Program-made: the position numbers and the translations under genes
Part shown: in pieces, positions 21,350 to 33,300 of the stretch
Layout: the number at the start of each line of letters is the position of its first letter
Numbering within the stretch: position 1 is the first letter of the stretch
Origin: Lithobates sylvaticus
Taxonomy: Eukaryota > Chordata > Amphibia > Anura > Ranidae
Reading direction: 5' to 3'
Length of the DNA: 64,000 nucleotides
Assembly: GCA_028564925.1 (NCBI GenBank)
Contig: CM053026.1
Span: 128,427,150 to 128,491,149, forward strand
Notes under the pieces: model-generated
Databases searched by the model: none
Seen by the model: only the letters and a program-made list of their open reading frames with translations
What the model was told of the DNA's origin: nothing

Positions 21350-22140
21350 AAAAAGGAACCGAATAAAGAATTTTTTTTTTTTGGCAGACCTCACAACCTC
21401 ACAAGGTTGTCTTCTAGGTGGCCATTACATCTGTTAGGCATGTTTCTGAGTTGGCAGCTCTTTCTTGTAAAGAGACTTTTTTCTTGTAAAGAGACAAGGC
21501 GGTTTTGAAACCAAAACCTTCCTTCCTGGTCAGTTTCTGTTCGCAAGACTCCCGTTTGTTTTTCCTGTGGGCTCATGTAGCAGGCATCCTGGTTCTTGCT
21601 CCACCATTGCTAGGTAAATCAGACATATTATCACCACGGGTTACACCCTTAGGGACAGAGTTTCTCCTTTCTCTATCAGATCTCTTTCCACCTAGGCTGT
21701 TGGTGTTCCTTGGGCTTTTTAGCATCAAGCATCTACTTCCCATATTTGCAAGGCCATCACCTGGTCCTCTGTTCACACAGTCTCCAAGTTTTACCTGGTG
21801 GATGTTCAGGCCTCTTCTGAGGTGAGATTCGGCCACAAGGTGTTTCAAAGTGTTATCTGAATGTTTTGTTTGGGTTCTTTAACCCTTGTTTATTGTGAGT
21901 ATGCTGGCAGCTCCATTTGTCAGGTTGTTGCCCATCTCTCAGTTTATTGCTTGAGTACATCCCATGGTCTATGGATATCAAGTCTTGTGTCCTGTATGGT
22001 ACAATTAAGATAATCTACATTTTTACTTACCTGTAAATTCCATATCCTGGAGTACACTACAGGACACAGCCCCCTCCCCACTGGAGTTTCACATAGTGGG
22101 CATGGTTACATGAGTGCGCTCTAGGGGCAGCCCTACCACG
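21350..22140 (+). mobile_element. DIRS-like retroelement fossil, right piece with inverted end
   Basis: HICKAITWSSVHTVSKFYLV near 21750 is the C-terminal catalytic region of a DIRS-type tyrosine recombinase. The last 120 bases (about 22020-22140) hold the right end; GTTACATGAGTGCGCTCTAG there is the inverted match to the left end near 15172. The fossil is broken in many places. Age is old, judging from the divergence and the number of later insertions. Confidence 0.65.
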
Positions 22141-22640
22141 TTATTTGTCAGTGTCCATTAATCTTAAAGGGTAATTCAACTTTCGTGGGGAAACAATGGC
22201 AAATAAAGTAAAAATGATATATCTTGTACAATTGCAACACAAGTCATATTGTAATTGAATGTTATTAAAAATTACCTTTCCTTTTTTGCAGCACTGTAGT
22301 TTTCTGAAAATGCAATGCAATATGGCTACCTGGAGGTGTTCTGTACACAGAGTGTGTACAGACCGCCCCCCAGAAACATAATTTCCTGCTTGTTTGATTG
22401 GCTCACCAATTTTCCCAGAAGTCTGCACTAAGATACAAGTCAGATTTCTGGCATCCCCTACAACAAAAATGTAATTTATGGTGAGATATTTTCAATAGGA
22501 AATCACGACTAAAGGGATGCTGACCCTGCAATTTCCCTCATTAGAGGCCTGCAGGTGCAGCTCGTTGATAATTATGAAGCCACTCCCATTAGACTTACTC
22601 ACCACAGGGGCACAGAGGAACAAACAGTGATTTATTCAGA
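22141..22640. repeat. Ranid-type interspersed repeat
   Basis: Starts near TTAAAGGGTAATTCAACTTT and runs to about CCACTCCCATTAGAC. I recognise the opening as a common ranid repeat motif, but boundaries are uncertain. No coding sequence. Confidence 0.35.
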
Positions 22641-22715
22641 ATAACAAATGGTAGGAATCTGCAACAAAGTTTGTTAAAATCCTTACAATGCACATAGATC
22701 ACCCAGAGCCAAATG

Positions 22716-23330
22716 TTTTTTTTTTTTTTCTCCTTTTAAACATTTTATTGAAGATAATACAGTACATGTTATTAGTACATATTTTCCAATAAGATACGAT
22801 ATATAATATGAATAGAGAAACTTCTCAAATAAACATATAAGAGTAAAAATAATAAATTCATGTCTTAAAGATAACATTTTAAAAGTACAGAAAAGTTTAC
22901 ACATACTCATATACCTTAATTATTATTGTTAGTACAATACTTGGTGAGGTTAAGATTAAACTAGAAGAATAATAGTACAATATTTATAAAGATTGATTAA
23001 ACAAATTATTGTCTATTTATGACAGATCATCTATCTAGGGACCGTCAGGAAAGGAGCCCATCCAAACGGGGCCAGGTTCCAGCTATTGGCCTGGTTTGTC
23101 CCATATGGATGGATAATGATCCCGGCCATCCCAAGTATGTCTTATGTAACTTTACCTATAGTAATAAATATAAATCTATAATCTACTATATGGTTGAATA
23201 ATATAAGATGGAATTAAAGAGTTTAATGTAAAGTAAGAGAGGGGGAAAGGGGGGAGGAGGGATCATCAGAAGAATCAATTAATCAACGATGTTATGGATC
23301 ATATAGCAGTAATGGGGGTGAATATCAAGC
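22716..23330 (-). mobile_element. L1 3' end, antisense
   Basis: A T run at 22717-22729 is followed by the inverse of an AATAAAATG polyadenylation region (CATTTTATTGAAG). Farther right is a G-rich tract (about 23236-23265), which on the minus strand is the C-rich tract typical of the L1 3' untranslated regions in this window (compare 30175-30245 and 44740-44840). The left border is the polyA end. The right (5'-truncated) border is approximate. Confidence 0.5.
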
Positions 23331-23812
23331 GATCTTAAGGTAAGAGGAGGTTTTTTTTTTCCTCAAAAAATAAGTCGAGTTACTCTTTAAGTCAAAATTC
23401 CAATTTTTTTTTTAGGCAAAATTACCACTTGACTGGAGGGGAAGGAAAAGTAAGGATACAATTCTTGGAGCCTTCCAAGGACATGTTGGAAAGTGGTGGT
23501 CAGCTACTTGCTAGTTCCTTTTGTGGGGATCTCTAGAGTTAAAACTTATGATCTCTCATCCTTATCATTTTTTCATGATTTCACTGACCTGGAACAAGCA
23601 TTTCTCAATACTCGGGAACATGCATATGTGACTCATCTCATAGTGAACAAAGGATAACAGCCTGGGAGCTTGCAAGATCAAAAAGAAAAGCTTGCTAAAA
23701 GTTTTGTAAATCTTTGATTTACCGTGTGATATTCAGACTACTGATTAGGTTGGAACCTTTGTGTTCTACAGTAGGTGAAAGGCTGGTTTCACACCCTTGC
23801 ATTGCAATAGCT

Positions 23813-23997
23813 CAGTTTTTTTCAACTCTAGTCCTCAAGGCGCCCCAACAGGTCATGTTTTCAGGATTTCCCTCAGATGAAACGGCTGTGGTAATTACTA
23901 AGGCAGTGAAACTGATCAAATCACCTGTGCAAAATAATGGAGAGCCTGAAACCATGACCTGTTGGGGCGCCTTGAGGACTGGAGTTGAGAAACACTG
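23813..23997. mobile_element. 185-bp hAT-type MITE with 8-bp target duplication
   Basis: The ends CAGTTTTTTTCAACTCTAGT and ACTGGAGTTGAGAAACACTG are inverted repeats, extending through GTCCTCAAGGCGCCCCAACA. CAATAGCT is duplicated at 23805-23812 and 23998-24005. The 8-bp duplication and CAG.GTTTCTCAAC-like ends fit the hAT superfamily. Both coding-like frames over it are mirror images of the same repeat. Confidence 0.9.
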
Positions 23998-24332
23998 CAA
24001 TAGCTTGTGGTATCAAAGCCATTCATTCAGAAAGTCACCCCAATGCATTAGAAAAACAGACATGTTGCAGTGTAGTGCACAGTAACTACTATTTGTTGTG
24101 GTGCGCTGTGTCTAGGGTAAAAAAGGTTAATTTCTGATTTTCAGCATGCTAAGAAGGGACACTAAAGCTTTATTTACACTGGCACTGTTGTGGACATATG
24201 CATGTAAATGCATGTAAATGCATGTACTGATTTAATGGTGCCATTCACACCACACGTTTTTTACCTTTGTTTAGTTGCAGTCAGTTAAGCTGCACTTAGA
24301 GAAAATATCACTCTGTGAGTCCAGGAATCGTT

Positions 24333-24607
24333 TAGACCCCTTTCACACTGGAGCGTTTTTCAGGCACTTTTGGGCTAACAATAGCTCCTGTAAAGCGCCT
24401 AAAAAACACCTCCCCTGCAGCCCCAGTGTGAGAGCCCAAGTGCTTTCACACTGGGATGGTGCGCTTGCAGGACGTTAGAAAAAGAAAAATACACCGCTCC
24501 TCCACCGGCGCTTTGTGGGCACTTTTAACCCTTTATTTGCCCGCTAGCGAGGGTTAAAAGCTTTACTGCTAATGCCCCCCCCCCCCCAGTGTGAAAGTAG
24601 TCTTATT
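24333..24607. repeat. MITE-like repeat with CTTTCACACTGG ends
   Basis: CCCCTTTCACACTGGAGCG at the left and CCCAGTGTGAAAGTAG at the right are inverted. Internal copies of the same motif lie near 24425-24450. A C run (about 24575-24588) is at the right side. A related fragment lies at 27433-27530. Confidence 0.65.
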
Positions 24608-24805
24608 AACTCCAAATGTGGCTAAACACGGCTTAACCTGCTTTAAAGCAGGATCATCTAAACATAGGAAAAAGTGATCTTGGAGGCATAAAAGTTGTTT
24701 ATCCTTTCCAGATGATTTCTCCTGTGTGTGAAAAAGCTAAATGTGGGAGTGAGGCCTTAGACAGTTTAAAGGATCTCTAGTCTAACAGAAATGCATCATG
24801 TTGCC

Positions 24806-25171
24806 TTAGGGCCTTGTTCACATGGGCAATGATGCCCATATAGCATGAATAGGCCATTTTTTTGCATAGTCTGAACTGCTAAGTGCTGCATGCAGTCAGC
24901 CTATTGAAGTTTTTAAGGATGTACAGACTGCATGGACACAGCAGCTGGTCCTAATGTGGAAGGAATGTGGGTGAACTGCCCTGAGTGCCCATTGTCTGTG
25001 TTCGGGGACATTCAATCGCACTCCTCTCACATTAGGACCAGGAACTTCAGCTTCTGCATCTTTCTAGACTCCAATCGGCTTCCCTCACACAGCACCTGGA
25101 AGTTGAGATGCTGGAAAATAATGGACCGTTCACGCTATGAGGATGTCATCACCCATGTGAACAAGGCCTAA
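24806..25171. mobile_element. MITE with GGCCTTGTTCACATGGG ends
   Basis: TTAGGGCCTTGTTCACATGG and CCATGTGAACAAGGCCTAA are inverted terminal repeats bordering 366 bp. The borders TTA and TAA may be part of the target site. An internal palindrome (GGTCCTAATGTGG near 24939, CACATTAGGACC near 25029) adds secondary structure. A relative lies at 53202-53463. Confidence 0.75.
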
Positions 25172-25766
25172 AGTCGACCAATATTGACATAACTAAAAGC
25201 CAGTAATTTGAATTTTGATTCCTTTCCTCCCAGCGAGAGAACTACAAGATAAAAACTACTAGCTGACACCTCTGTGTCACCCTCCCCCCCCCCCCCCCCA
25301 CTCCCTTTTTTATGCTCATGGAAGGCACAAGCGTACACAGGGAAGAATGTTGCATTATTAGGTCTGTATTTTTTCATATTTATAGGGGGTTGGGGAAAAT
25401 TTTCTACTGCACAAACTAGCTACTGCAGAATTCATTGGGTCATTTGTGTCTTCTTAATCAATGGCTGGATGTGAGCAAAGAAATTGATCCCATGTGTGGG
25501 CTGTTAGCAATTAAAGATCCTCTGCATGGTAGATCTGCTGCAGCATTTGCTTTTCTTATATTCAAACAACTGCTACTTAATGTCCCATGAACAAGGACTC
25601 ATATTATTAGCAATCATAGGGTATATCTGTACATCACCATTACTTAGGATGTGGATGACAACCAATTAAATATCAGGCATTGAAAGGCTACTTATGTAAT
25701 CTACACAATCTATTTTTTCTATCACCAATTTGTTGTAAATGAATACAACCTACAGATATAGGAATG
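25172..25766. other. No gene recognised
   Basis: Contains a C run at about 25281-25299. Nothing else identifiable. Confidence 0.5.
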
Positions 25767-25769
25767 TAA

Positions 25770-26143
25770 TGCCCGGTACGCACGATGATATTATCGGACG
25801 AATGATTGTCCGTTTTTTTTTTGCATGCTAATCTCAGATCGAATCTGATGAGTTTACTAAAGTCACGAAAATTCCCATACATCAGAAAGAAAATTCGATC
25901 TGAAGTGATGTCTTGTGTTGTAATGCATTTGTATTGCATTTTCGAGCGAAAGCTGTACTAATTAAACGAAAATTGTACGATCTGGCATCGTACTAAAAAA
26001 AAAATTGTGCATGTCCGATAGAATAATATCGGATGAACTGTCATGATCGGCTCTCACAAGCTCTTGACTAACGATCAGATTATCGCACGATCGATTTGAA
26101 AGCGGTATTTTCCATACGATTTTCTGATCGTGTGTACGGGGCA
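25770..26143. mobile_element. Palindromic ranid MITE with TAA target duplication
   Basis: The ends TGCCCGGTACGCACGAT and ATCGTGTGTACGGGGCA are inverted. TAA is duplicated exactly at 25767-25769 and 26144-26146, which fixes the borders of this superfamily. The interior is AT-rich with repeated CGATC/GATCG motifs. The termini resemble the GTACACACGGTCGGA copies, so these are sister families with a 3-bp target. Confidence 0.8.
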
Positions 26144-26371
26144 TAAGGAAAAGCACTGGGGCAAGTAAATGAAAATTTGAGAATTCCAAGATAATGAGGC
26201 TGGTTTACAAAACGTTCACTTTGAAAACAATACCCAATTATGTATCAGAAAAAATACAATAAACATGTTTTCATTCATTAAAGCATCACTAAACAATATT
26301 ATTTTTCTCCAAAAATAATCCATATACATTCAGTACTTACATATTTTAAAAGTTAGGAATACATGCTTTAA

Positions 26372-27180
26372 CCACTGTCAGACCGGACCATTTTGCTGGC
26401 CAAAGACCAGACCACTTTTTTGTGATTCGGCACTGCGTCGCTTTAACTGACAATTGTACGACGTGGCTCCCAAACAAAATTTACGTTCTTTTTTTCCCAC
26501 CAATAGAGCTTTCTTTTGGTGGTATTTGATGACCCCTGCGGTTTTTATTTTTTGCGCTATAAATAAAAAAAGAGAGACAATTTTGAAAATGATGCATTAT
26601 TTTTTTAGGCCGATACGTATTCTTCTACATATTTTTGGTAAAAAAAAACGCAATAAGCGATTATTGATTGGTTTGCACAAAAGTTATAGCGTTTACAAAA
26701 TAGGGGGTCGTTTTATGGCATTTTTATTCATTTTTTTTTACTAGTAATGGCGGCGATCAGCGATTTTTATTGTGAGTGCGACATTATGGGTTACACGTCG
26801 GACATTTTTGACACATTTTTGGGACCATTGTCATTTATACAGCAATCAGTGCTATACAAATGCACTGATTCCTGTGTAAATGACACTGGCAGTGAAGGGG
26901 TTAACCACTAGGTGGTAGTGTAGGGGTTAAGTGTGTCCTAGGGGTGTGTTGCTAACTGTGGGGGGGGCGTGGCTGTGTTTTACACGTCTCTGATCTCTTA
27001 TCCAATCACAGGGAGCAGAGATCAATGACACTGTTGCTAGGCAGAATGTGGAGATGCTTGTTTACCCCTGCGGCGATCGAGTCCACGGGACTGGCAATCC
27101 GACTCACAGAGGTCCTGTCCGGCGCGTGCACGCGATGGCACGGCAGCAAATTTAAAGGGACGTACCTTTACGCTCATTTT
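26372..27180. repeat. Ranid TTAA-flanked repeat, copy 1
   Basis: Begins right after TTAA at 26368-26371 with CCACTGTCAGACCGGACC. Body phrases (GAGCTTTCTTTTGGTGGTATT, ACTAGTAATGGCGGCGATCAG) are shared with 35846-36792 and, inverted, with 43166-44003. The right end is not clean. No coding sequence; the open frames are shadows. Confidence 0.7.
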
Positions 27181-27432
27181 TATTTTTTTTTTTAAACCAA
27201 AGTTTACCCTAGATTCAGATTTGTGCGATCTCAGACATTGAATGTAATTCGCAGGTGCCGATCACATGTGATGTCTCAGCAAAGTGAGTTCAGCCATACA
27301 ATGTATGGCTGAACTTGCATTGCATTCGCACAGAAAAAGGTGCAGGGACTTGTTTTTCCCCTCACTGGAATCGGTTTGCATGGGTGTTCTCCATGTTCTC
27401 ACCCATGCAACCCGATTCCTGTACGAATCCTT

Positions 27433-27530
27433 CGCCTTTCACACTGGAGTGAAAGGACCAACTTTTTTCAGGCGCTATACAGGCGCTATTTTTAGCGCTG
27501 TATCGCCTAAAAAACGCTGAAAGGGGCCTA
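27433..27530. repeat. Short CTTTCACACTGG / GAAAGGGGCC repeat
   Basis: CCTTTCACACTGGAG at the left and CTGAAAGGGGCCTAAG at the right frame a GCGCTAT/ATAGCGC-rich core. It is related to the repeat at 24333-24607. Confidence 0.5.
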
Positions 27531-28009
27531 AGTTTTAAGACTGAAAATGTGTAACAGTTTTGAAGGACAACATCAGATAAGCAGTTTTTGGAAGGAGAGA
27601 GAGATACAGTGCCTTGCAAAAGTATTCGCCCCCCTTGGCTTTTTACCTATTTTGTTACATTACAGCCTTTAGTTTAATGTTTTTTCAATCTGAATTATAT
27701 GTGATGGATCAGAACACAATAGTCTAAGTTGGTGAAGTGAAATTAGAAAAAATATATACATAAAAGTTTTTTTCAGAAATAAAAAAACGATAATTGGCAT
27801 GTGCGTATGTATTCACCCCCATTGTCATAAAGCCCATAAAAAGCTCTGGTGCAACCAATTACCTTCAGAAGTCACATAATTAGTAAAATAATGTCCACCT
27901 GTGTGCAATCTACGTGTCACATGATCTGTCATTACATATACACACCCTTTTAAAAGGCCCCAGAGGCTGCAACACTTAAGCAAGAGGCACCACTAACCAA
28001 ACACTGCCA

Positions 28010-29215
28010 TGAAGACCAAGGAACTCTCTAAACAAGTAAGGGACAGTGTTGTTGAGATGTACAAGTCAGGGTTAGGTTATAAAAAAAAAAAAAAAAATCC
28101 AAATCTTTGATGATCCTTAGGAGCACCATCAAATCTATCATAACCAAATGGAAAGAACATGGCACAACAGCAAACCTGCCAAGTGAAGGCCGCACACCAA
28201 AACTCACGGACCGGGCAAGGAGGGCGTTAATCAGAGTGGCAGCACAGAGACCTAAGGTAACCCTGGAGGAGCTGCAGATTTCCACAGCAGAGACTGGAGT
28301 ATCTGTACATCAGATGACAATAAGCCGTACGCTCCATAGAGTTGGGCTTTATGGCAGAGTGGCCAGAAGAAAGCCATTACTTTCAGCAAAAAACAAAATG
28401 GCACGTTTTATGAAAAGGCATTTGGGAGACTCCCAAAATGTATGGAGGAAGGTGCTCTGGTCTGATGTGACTAAAATTTTACTTTTTGGCCATCAAAGAA
28501 AATGCTATGTCTGGCGCAAACCCAACACATCACATCACCCAAAGAACACCGTCCCCACAGTGAAACATGGTTTTGGCAGCATTATGCTGTGGGGATGTTT
28601 TTCAGCAGTCGGGACTTTTTTTTAAATAGTTTTTATTGAAAGTATGCCAAGATACAAAAAGAAAAAAGGACCCGCAACATGGTCCAGGGCAAAATTGATA
28701 ACAAAAGACACTGAACAATGAGGGGTAATCTTACATTATATTCTTCTATGGCCTATGGGCTGGGGGTTTCCTTCTCCTTCACCTCCTACACCCCTTCTGG
28801 GAACAAGCTGTGCAGGAGGTATCCAGGTCCGTTTGCCCGTGGAATGTACAAAGAGCCATATTCCAAAGGAAAACAAAGAACAAAAAACAGATATGAGATA
28901 AAAGAGCCATAAAGAGGAGCAAACATTTTGCGGAGTTGCAGTCAGTGTGTCAGACTTGAGTGGTTTAAGGGGAAACGTGTTAATGTGTTAGAATGGCCAA
29001 GTCAAAGCCCAGACCTCAATCCAATAGAAAATCTTTGGTCAGACTTAAAGATTGCTGTTCACAAGCACAAACCATCCAACTTGAAGGAGCTGGAGCAGTT
29101 TTGCAAGAAGGAATGGGCAAAAATCCCAGTGGTAAGATGTGGCAAGCTCATGGAGACTTATCCAAAGTGACTTGAAGCTGTGATAGCCCCAAAAGGTGGC
29201 TCTACAAAGTATTGA
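28010..29215 (+). pseudogene. Tc1-like transposase split by a LINE
   Basis: The start MKTKELSKQVRDSVVEMYKS (28010) leads, after an A-run slip near 28085, into [20 protein letters not shown], the paired-like DNA-binding domain, and then the GRTPKL hook. [19 protein letters not shown] holds the first catalytic region, with V in place of E after WSD. The frame is cut at 28616. It resumes near 28950 as [20 protein letters not shown] and [19 protein letters not shown] (third acidic residue kept) and ends near 29215. The second aspartate region (QQDNDPKH) is lost in the gap. Confidence 0.8.
28617..28935 (-). mobile_element. LINE 3' end inserted in the Tc1 element
   Basis: A T run at 28614-28623 and the inverse of an AATAAAAACTATTT signal mark a polyadenylated 3' end on the minus strand. 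The remaining 300 bases are non-coding 3' untranslated sequence, so it is a heavily 5'-truncated L1-like copy. Insertion went with loss of about 250 bases of the host transposase gene. No clear target duplication remains. Confidence 0.6.
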
Positions 29216-29429
29216 CTTTAGGGGGGTGAATAGTTATGCATATTGACTTTTTCTGTTATTTTGTCCTATTTGTTGTTTGCTTCAAAGTTGTGGGCATGTT
29301 CTGTAAATTAAATGATGCAAATCCTCAAACAATCCATGTTAATTCCAGGTTGTGAGGCAACAAAACACGAAAAATGCCAAGGGGGCTGAATACTTTTGCA
29401 AGGCACTGTATAAGATTGTTCCTTGACAT

Positions 29430-29720
29430 GTGAACTTTTGCAATTTATGAGTGATTTGGCATTCATTAAAAAAATTCTTTTTTTTTGGACACTGATGATG
29501 GAAATAAGGTATAGGTTTGCACCACAGTTTATAAAACCTGTTTGGACAGGTCACAATTTCTGAGTGATTGAGAAGGCATTTAGCATCAGGAAAGAAACAA
29601 TTAGTGTGTTTGCACACTGAAGATGGAAACAGCATACAGCTTTGCACCACAATTTTGAAGCCTTCATTGCAAGGCTGCAATTTATGAGGGAGAGAGTAAC
29701 CAGGTTGCAGTGTGACCAAA
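29430..29720. repeat. Diverged tandem repeat of about 120 bp
   Basis: The order GACACTGATGATGGAAATA, TTTGCACCACAGTTT, CACAATTTCTGAGTGA recurs as CACACTGAAGATGGAAACA, TTTGCACCACAATTT, CTGCAATTTATGAGGGA. A partial third unit precedes them (GCAATTTATGAGTGA near 29440). No coding role is visible. Confidence 0.6.
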
Positions 29721-30329
29721 AAAATAGGCTTCCCTTTTCTTAGCGTGAGGAAGGACACATTTTACAGATTCGATACAATCGTTTATAAACCTTTTCACAC
29801 TGTCCGTAAAAGACATTTATACAAGTTACAAGGTGTTACCACTTGGAATAAGTCGAACAATCATAGTGAATCAAGAAACAAAACAATAGTAAACACAAAA
29901 AAGAGTATACATCCATACAAGAGAATTAAACTAGTATTCTCTCTATTCCCAATAGCAGTCATTGAAGCTAGTATGTTGTATATTTCCCATAGTAACTAGA
30001 ATTAGCAAAACTTGAAGTTTAACATGCAATATGATAACTGTCCCCCCAAGAAGTCATGAGGGTCTGGCAGATGGAGAGTATTCTTATGTCTTAATAGAGC
30101 ACTATGCTCCTACAGTATAAGTGGGTGTGTACACAAGTAAGCAGAAAAAGAGTCACAAAGAGGTAGGTTGTCAGGGATGGGGGAGGGGGGGAGAGGAGAG
30201 TTAGGGATAGGGAGACAGGGAGTCAGGGGTCAGGGGAGGGGGGGTCCGATCTGCACTAAGTAAGTGTAGAGTGGTCTATGTAGAAGGTGTGATGAATTAA
30301 ACAAACAGTAGTCGGGAGGCAAGGGTCAT

Positions 30330-33300
30330 TTATGTGTTTTTGTACCAGTTTATCCATATTTTCCATTTATTATCAAACAGTTTTTTGTTAGAGTCTCTGG
30401 AAGCACGTAGTGATTCATATACATAGTGGGTCTGAGTAGTAGTGAATACTTCAGATGCATTGGGTGCCATATCCATTTTCCAATGTCTTGTTATTAGAGA
30501 TCTGGCTACGAGCAGTATGTGTGTGATTACTACCCTGAACTCGGGGGGAAAGGAGTCAATACCTATGTTTAATATTGCTAGGTTGGGGTTAGGGTGTGTT
30601 ATAATCCCCATAATGCTCGACATTGAACGGAAAATAGAGTTCCAGTAGCTAGTGAGATGCTTGCATGACCAAAACATATGGAGCAAGTTGCCAGTTAGGC
30701 CACAATTCCTCCAGCACAACAGGAATTTATCTAGCCCAAATTTCAAGATTCTATAAGGGGTGAGGTACTATCTAAGGGCTATTTTCTGGGATAGTTCCCA
30801 ATGGTTGATACATCCTGAGGCTTTATATATCCAACGAAAAGCATCCGTCCATTGTGAGTTCAAAAAAGTTGTGTTGAGATCCAATTCCCATTTTTGAAAA
30901 GGACGTGTTTTAACAAACTCTAATTTTTGTTGGAGTAGGTTGTAAAATAGGGAGATAGCTTTACAGGATGAGGTAGCCGCATTATAGTATTTCCAAGCCT
31001 CTTTAGAAATGCGAATGTTGGGGGATTTGAGAGATCTAAGGTAGTGGGAGACTTGATTATATTTGTAAATGTCAAGTGAGGATAAGTTAAATTGGTTTCG
31101 GAGTACACTAAAAGGAAGAAGAGTGTCTTTAACGTAAAGGTCCTTTATGTGTCTAATTCCCTTTTCTTGCCCATCCATAATAGAAAGATTAGGTATTGCC
31201 TGTTGTAGGGTCGATATGGGTAGTGGAATATCAATTAGTTTAGAGGCCTGAAGAGGGATTTTCTGAAGGTCCCTCCAGGCCATCAGTGAGGCTTGAACTG
31301 TAGGTGGTAGTTTGTGAATGGGGGATGGTTGTAAAGTGTCAAGGAGTAAGAGGTCTTTGAGAGTCTTAGTCGGGGAGATGGTTTGTTCAATGCTGTACCA
31401 AATGGAGTCAGGACTATAGTTGAACCAATTTTTGAGTTGGGAAAGGATGGAAGCTTTATTGTAGTCTAGTATGTCTATTAAACCCATACCTCCAGCCGAC
31501 CTATGCTTAATTAGTAAGGACTTTGCGCATCTGGGTCTTGTGGTTTTCCAAATTAATTTTGTTAATAATGAGTTTAGGGATTTGATGTAGATTTGGTTGA
31601 GTGGAATTGCGAGTGTTCGGAAAATATATAATATCTGCAGGAGAAGTAGCATTTTAAATGTGGCAAGTCGGCCTGACCAAGTAAGTTCAGTTTTAGTTAA
31701 TCTGTTGGCTTCTTTGTTGAGCTTGTCTAATAGGGGTACATAGTTAGCTTCTGCTAGATGCTTAATATTGGGCATTAATTTTAGACCAAGATGTGTTATA
31801 CTATCCTTGGCCCAAGTGTAGGGGAAGGTTTTCTGTAGGGTGTTGCTAATTAAAGGGGGTAGGCTTAAAGGGAGAATAAGTGACTTGGTACTGTTGACTT
31901 TGTAGTATGATACTTTGCTGAATTCTTCAAGTGTATTGTGGGCATGGAGAAGAGTAGTTTGCGGCGAGGTCAGGAACAAAATAATATCGTTGGCGAAGAG
32001 GTTAATATTGTGTGAGCTGTTTGGAAGAGTGAAGCCTGATATGAGGGGATGGGTCCTAATTCTTTCTGCCAACGGTTTGATGAGGAGATTCAAAATTGAG
32101 GGGGATAAGGGGCATCCTTGTCTTGTACCGTTGGTTATATGAAACGTGTTTGATAACATGTTGGACGTGTAAACCTGTGCACATGGAGAGGAGTAAAGAG
32201 CCATTATGGCAATATATACAGAGAAATCACATTTTTGTAGTGTGAGCTTTCATATAGCCCCAGTGGACCCTGTCGAATGCCTTCTCCACGTCCAAAGAGA
32301 GGAGCAGAGAAGGCACCCGACAGGAGCCCGCATACTGCATAATACCAATGACCCTTCTGGTGGCGTCAGAGGCCTGTCGGCCGGGGTAAAGCCCGACTGG
32401 TCAGGCTTAATGAGAAGGGGAAGTATCGGGAGGAGTCTGTGTGCGAGTATCTTTGCATATAGCTTAACGTCAGTATTGAGCAATGAAATAGGTCTGAAAT
32501 TAGCTGGAGACGTGGGTTCTTTGCCCGGTTTTGGAATTGTGACCACATAAGCTATAAGCATTTCAGGGGGAAACGAGTCAGAGGACATTGCAGCGGAATA
32601 AACATTTTGAAGTGTTGGAATAAGGCTATCCTGAAAGGACTTATAATAATCATTAGGGATCCCATCTGGGCCTGGGGATTTCCCCAACGGGAGGGTTTTA
32701 ATAATTTTCCTGATCTCAGGCTCCAGGATAGGAGACTTTAGAGAGATGAGTTGGTCTGGAATAAGGGAGGGTAGTCAGAGTTTTGCCAGGAATCTCTGTA
32801 TGCTCTCGTCAGTAGGTTGCGGGGTGTCAGGATCTTTCTCAAGATTATAAAGTGAAGCATAGTATTCGGCAAAAGAATCCGCTATTTCTTTGGCATTGTA
32901 TATTTTTTTTTATCAGGCTGTTGGGTGAGATATGAGATTTTTGATTTTATCCTGGCCGCCCTGAGTCTTTGGGCTAGAAATTTACCTGCTCGGTTTCCTG
33001 AAGAGTAGTGGGACAATTTTAGAGATCTTACGTGTTTGTCGTATTGTTCCAATAGTAGGAGCCTGAGATCAGAGCGGTATTGGGCTAGGTTCTGAGCTAG
33101 ACATAGGTTGGCACTATTCTTGTTGAGGGTTTCAAGTGTTTTGATGTTGTTGATAAGCTGTGCCCTCTGCTTTTTTTTCCTTTAACAAATATTTGTAGTA
33201 TTACCCCTCTCATGTAGACTTTATGCGCACACCACAGCATCATTGGGTCAGAGACCGATTGGTCATTGAGGGAAAATAATTCTGAAATGTTGTTAACAAT

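Larger units (their letters stand above)
27607..29408 (+). mobile_element. Tc1-like transposon, TA-flanked, carrying a LINE
   Basis: The ends CAGTGCCTTGCAAAAGTATT and AATACTTTTGCAAGGCACTG are perfect inverted repeats, flanked by TA (27605-27606 and 29409-29410). The transposase reads on the plus strand but is interrupted at 28617 by a LINE fragment, and the centre of the gene is missing. The copy at 42061-43165 is a close relative. Confidence 0.9.

Noticed and set aside
32140-32170. GAAACGTGTTTGAT, hammerhead-like second core
   Set aside because: No CTGANGA partner or stem nearby; it is part of the L1 coding sequence.
32206-32550. Plus-strand 114-codon frame
   Set aside because: Antisense shadow of the L1 reverse transcriptase.
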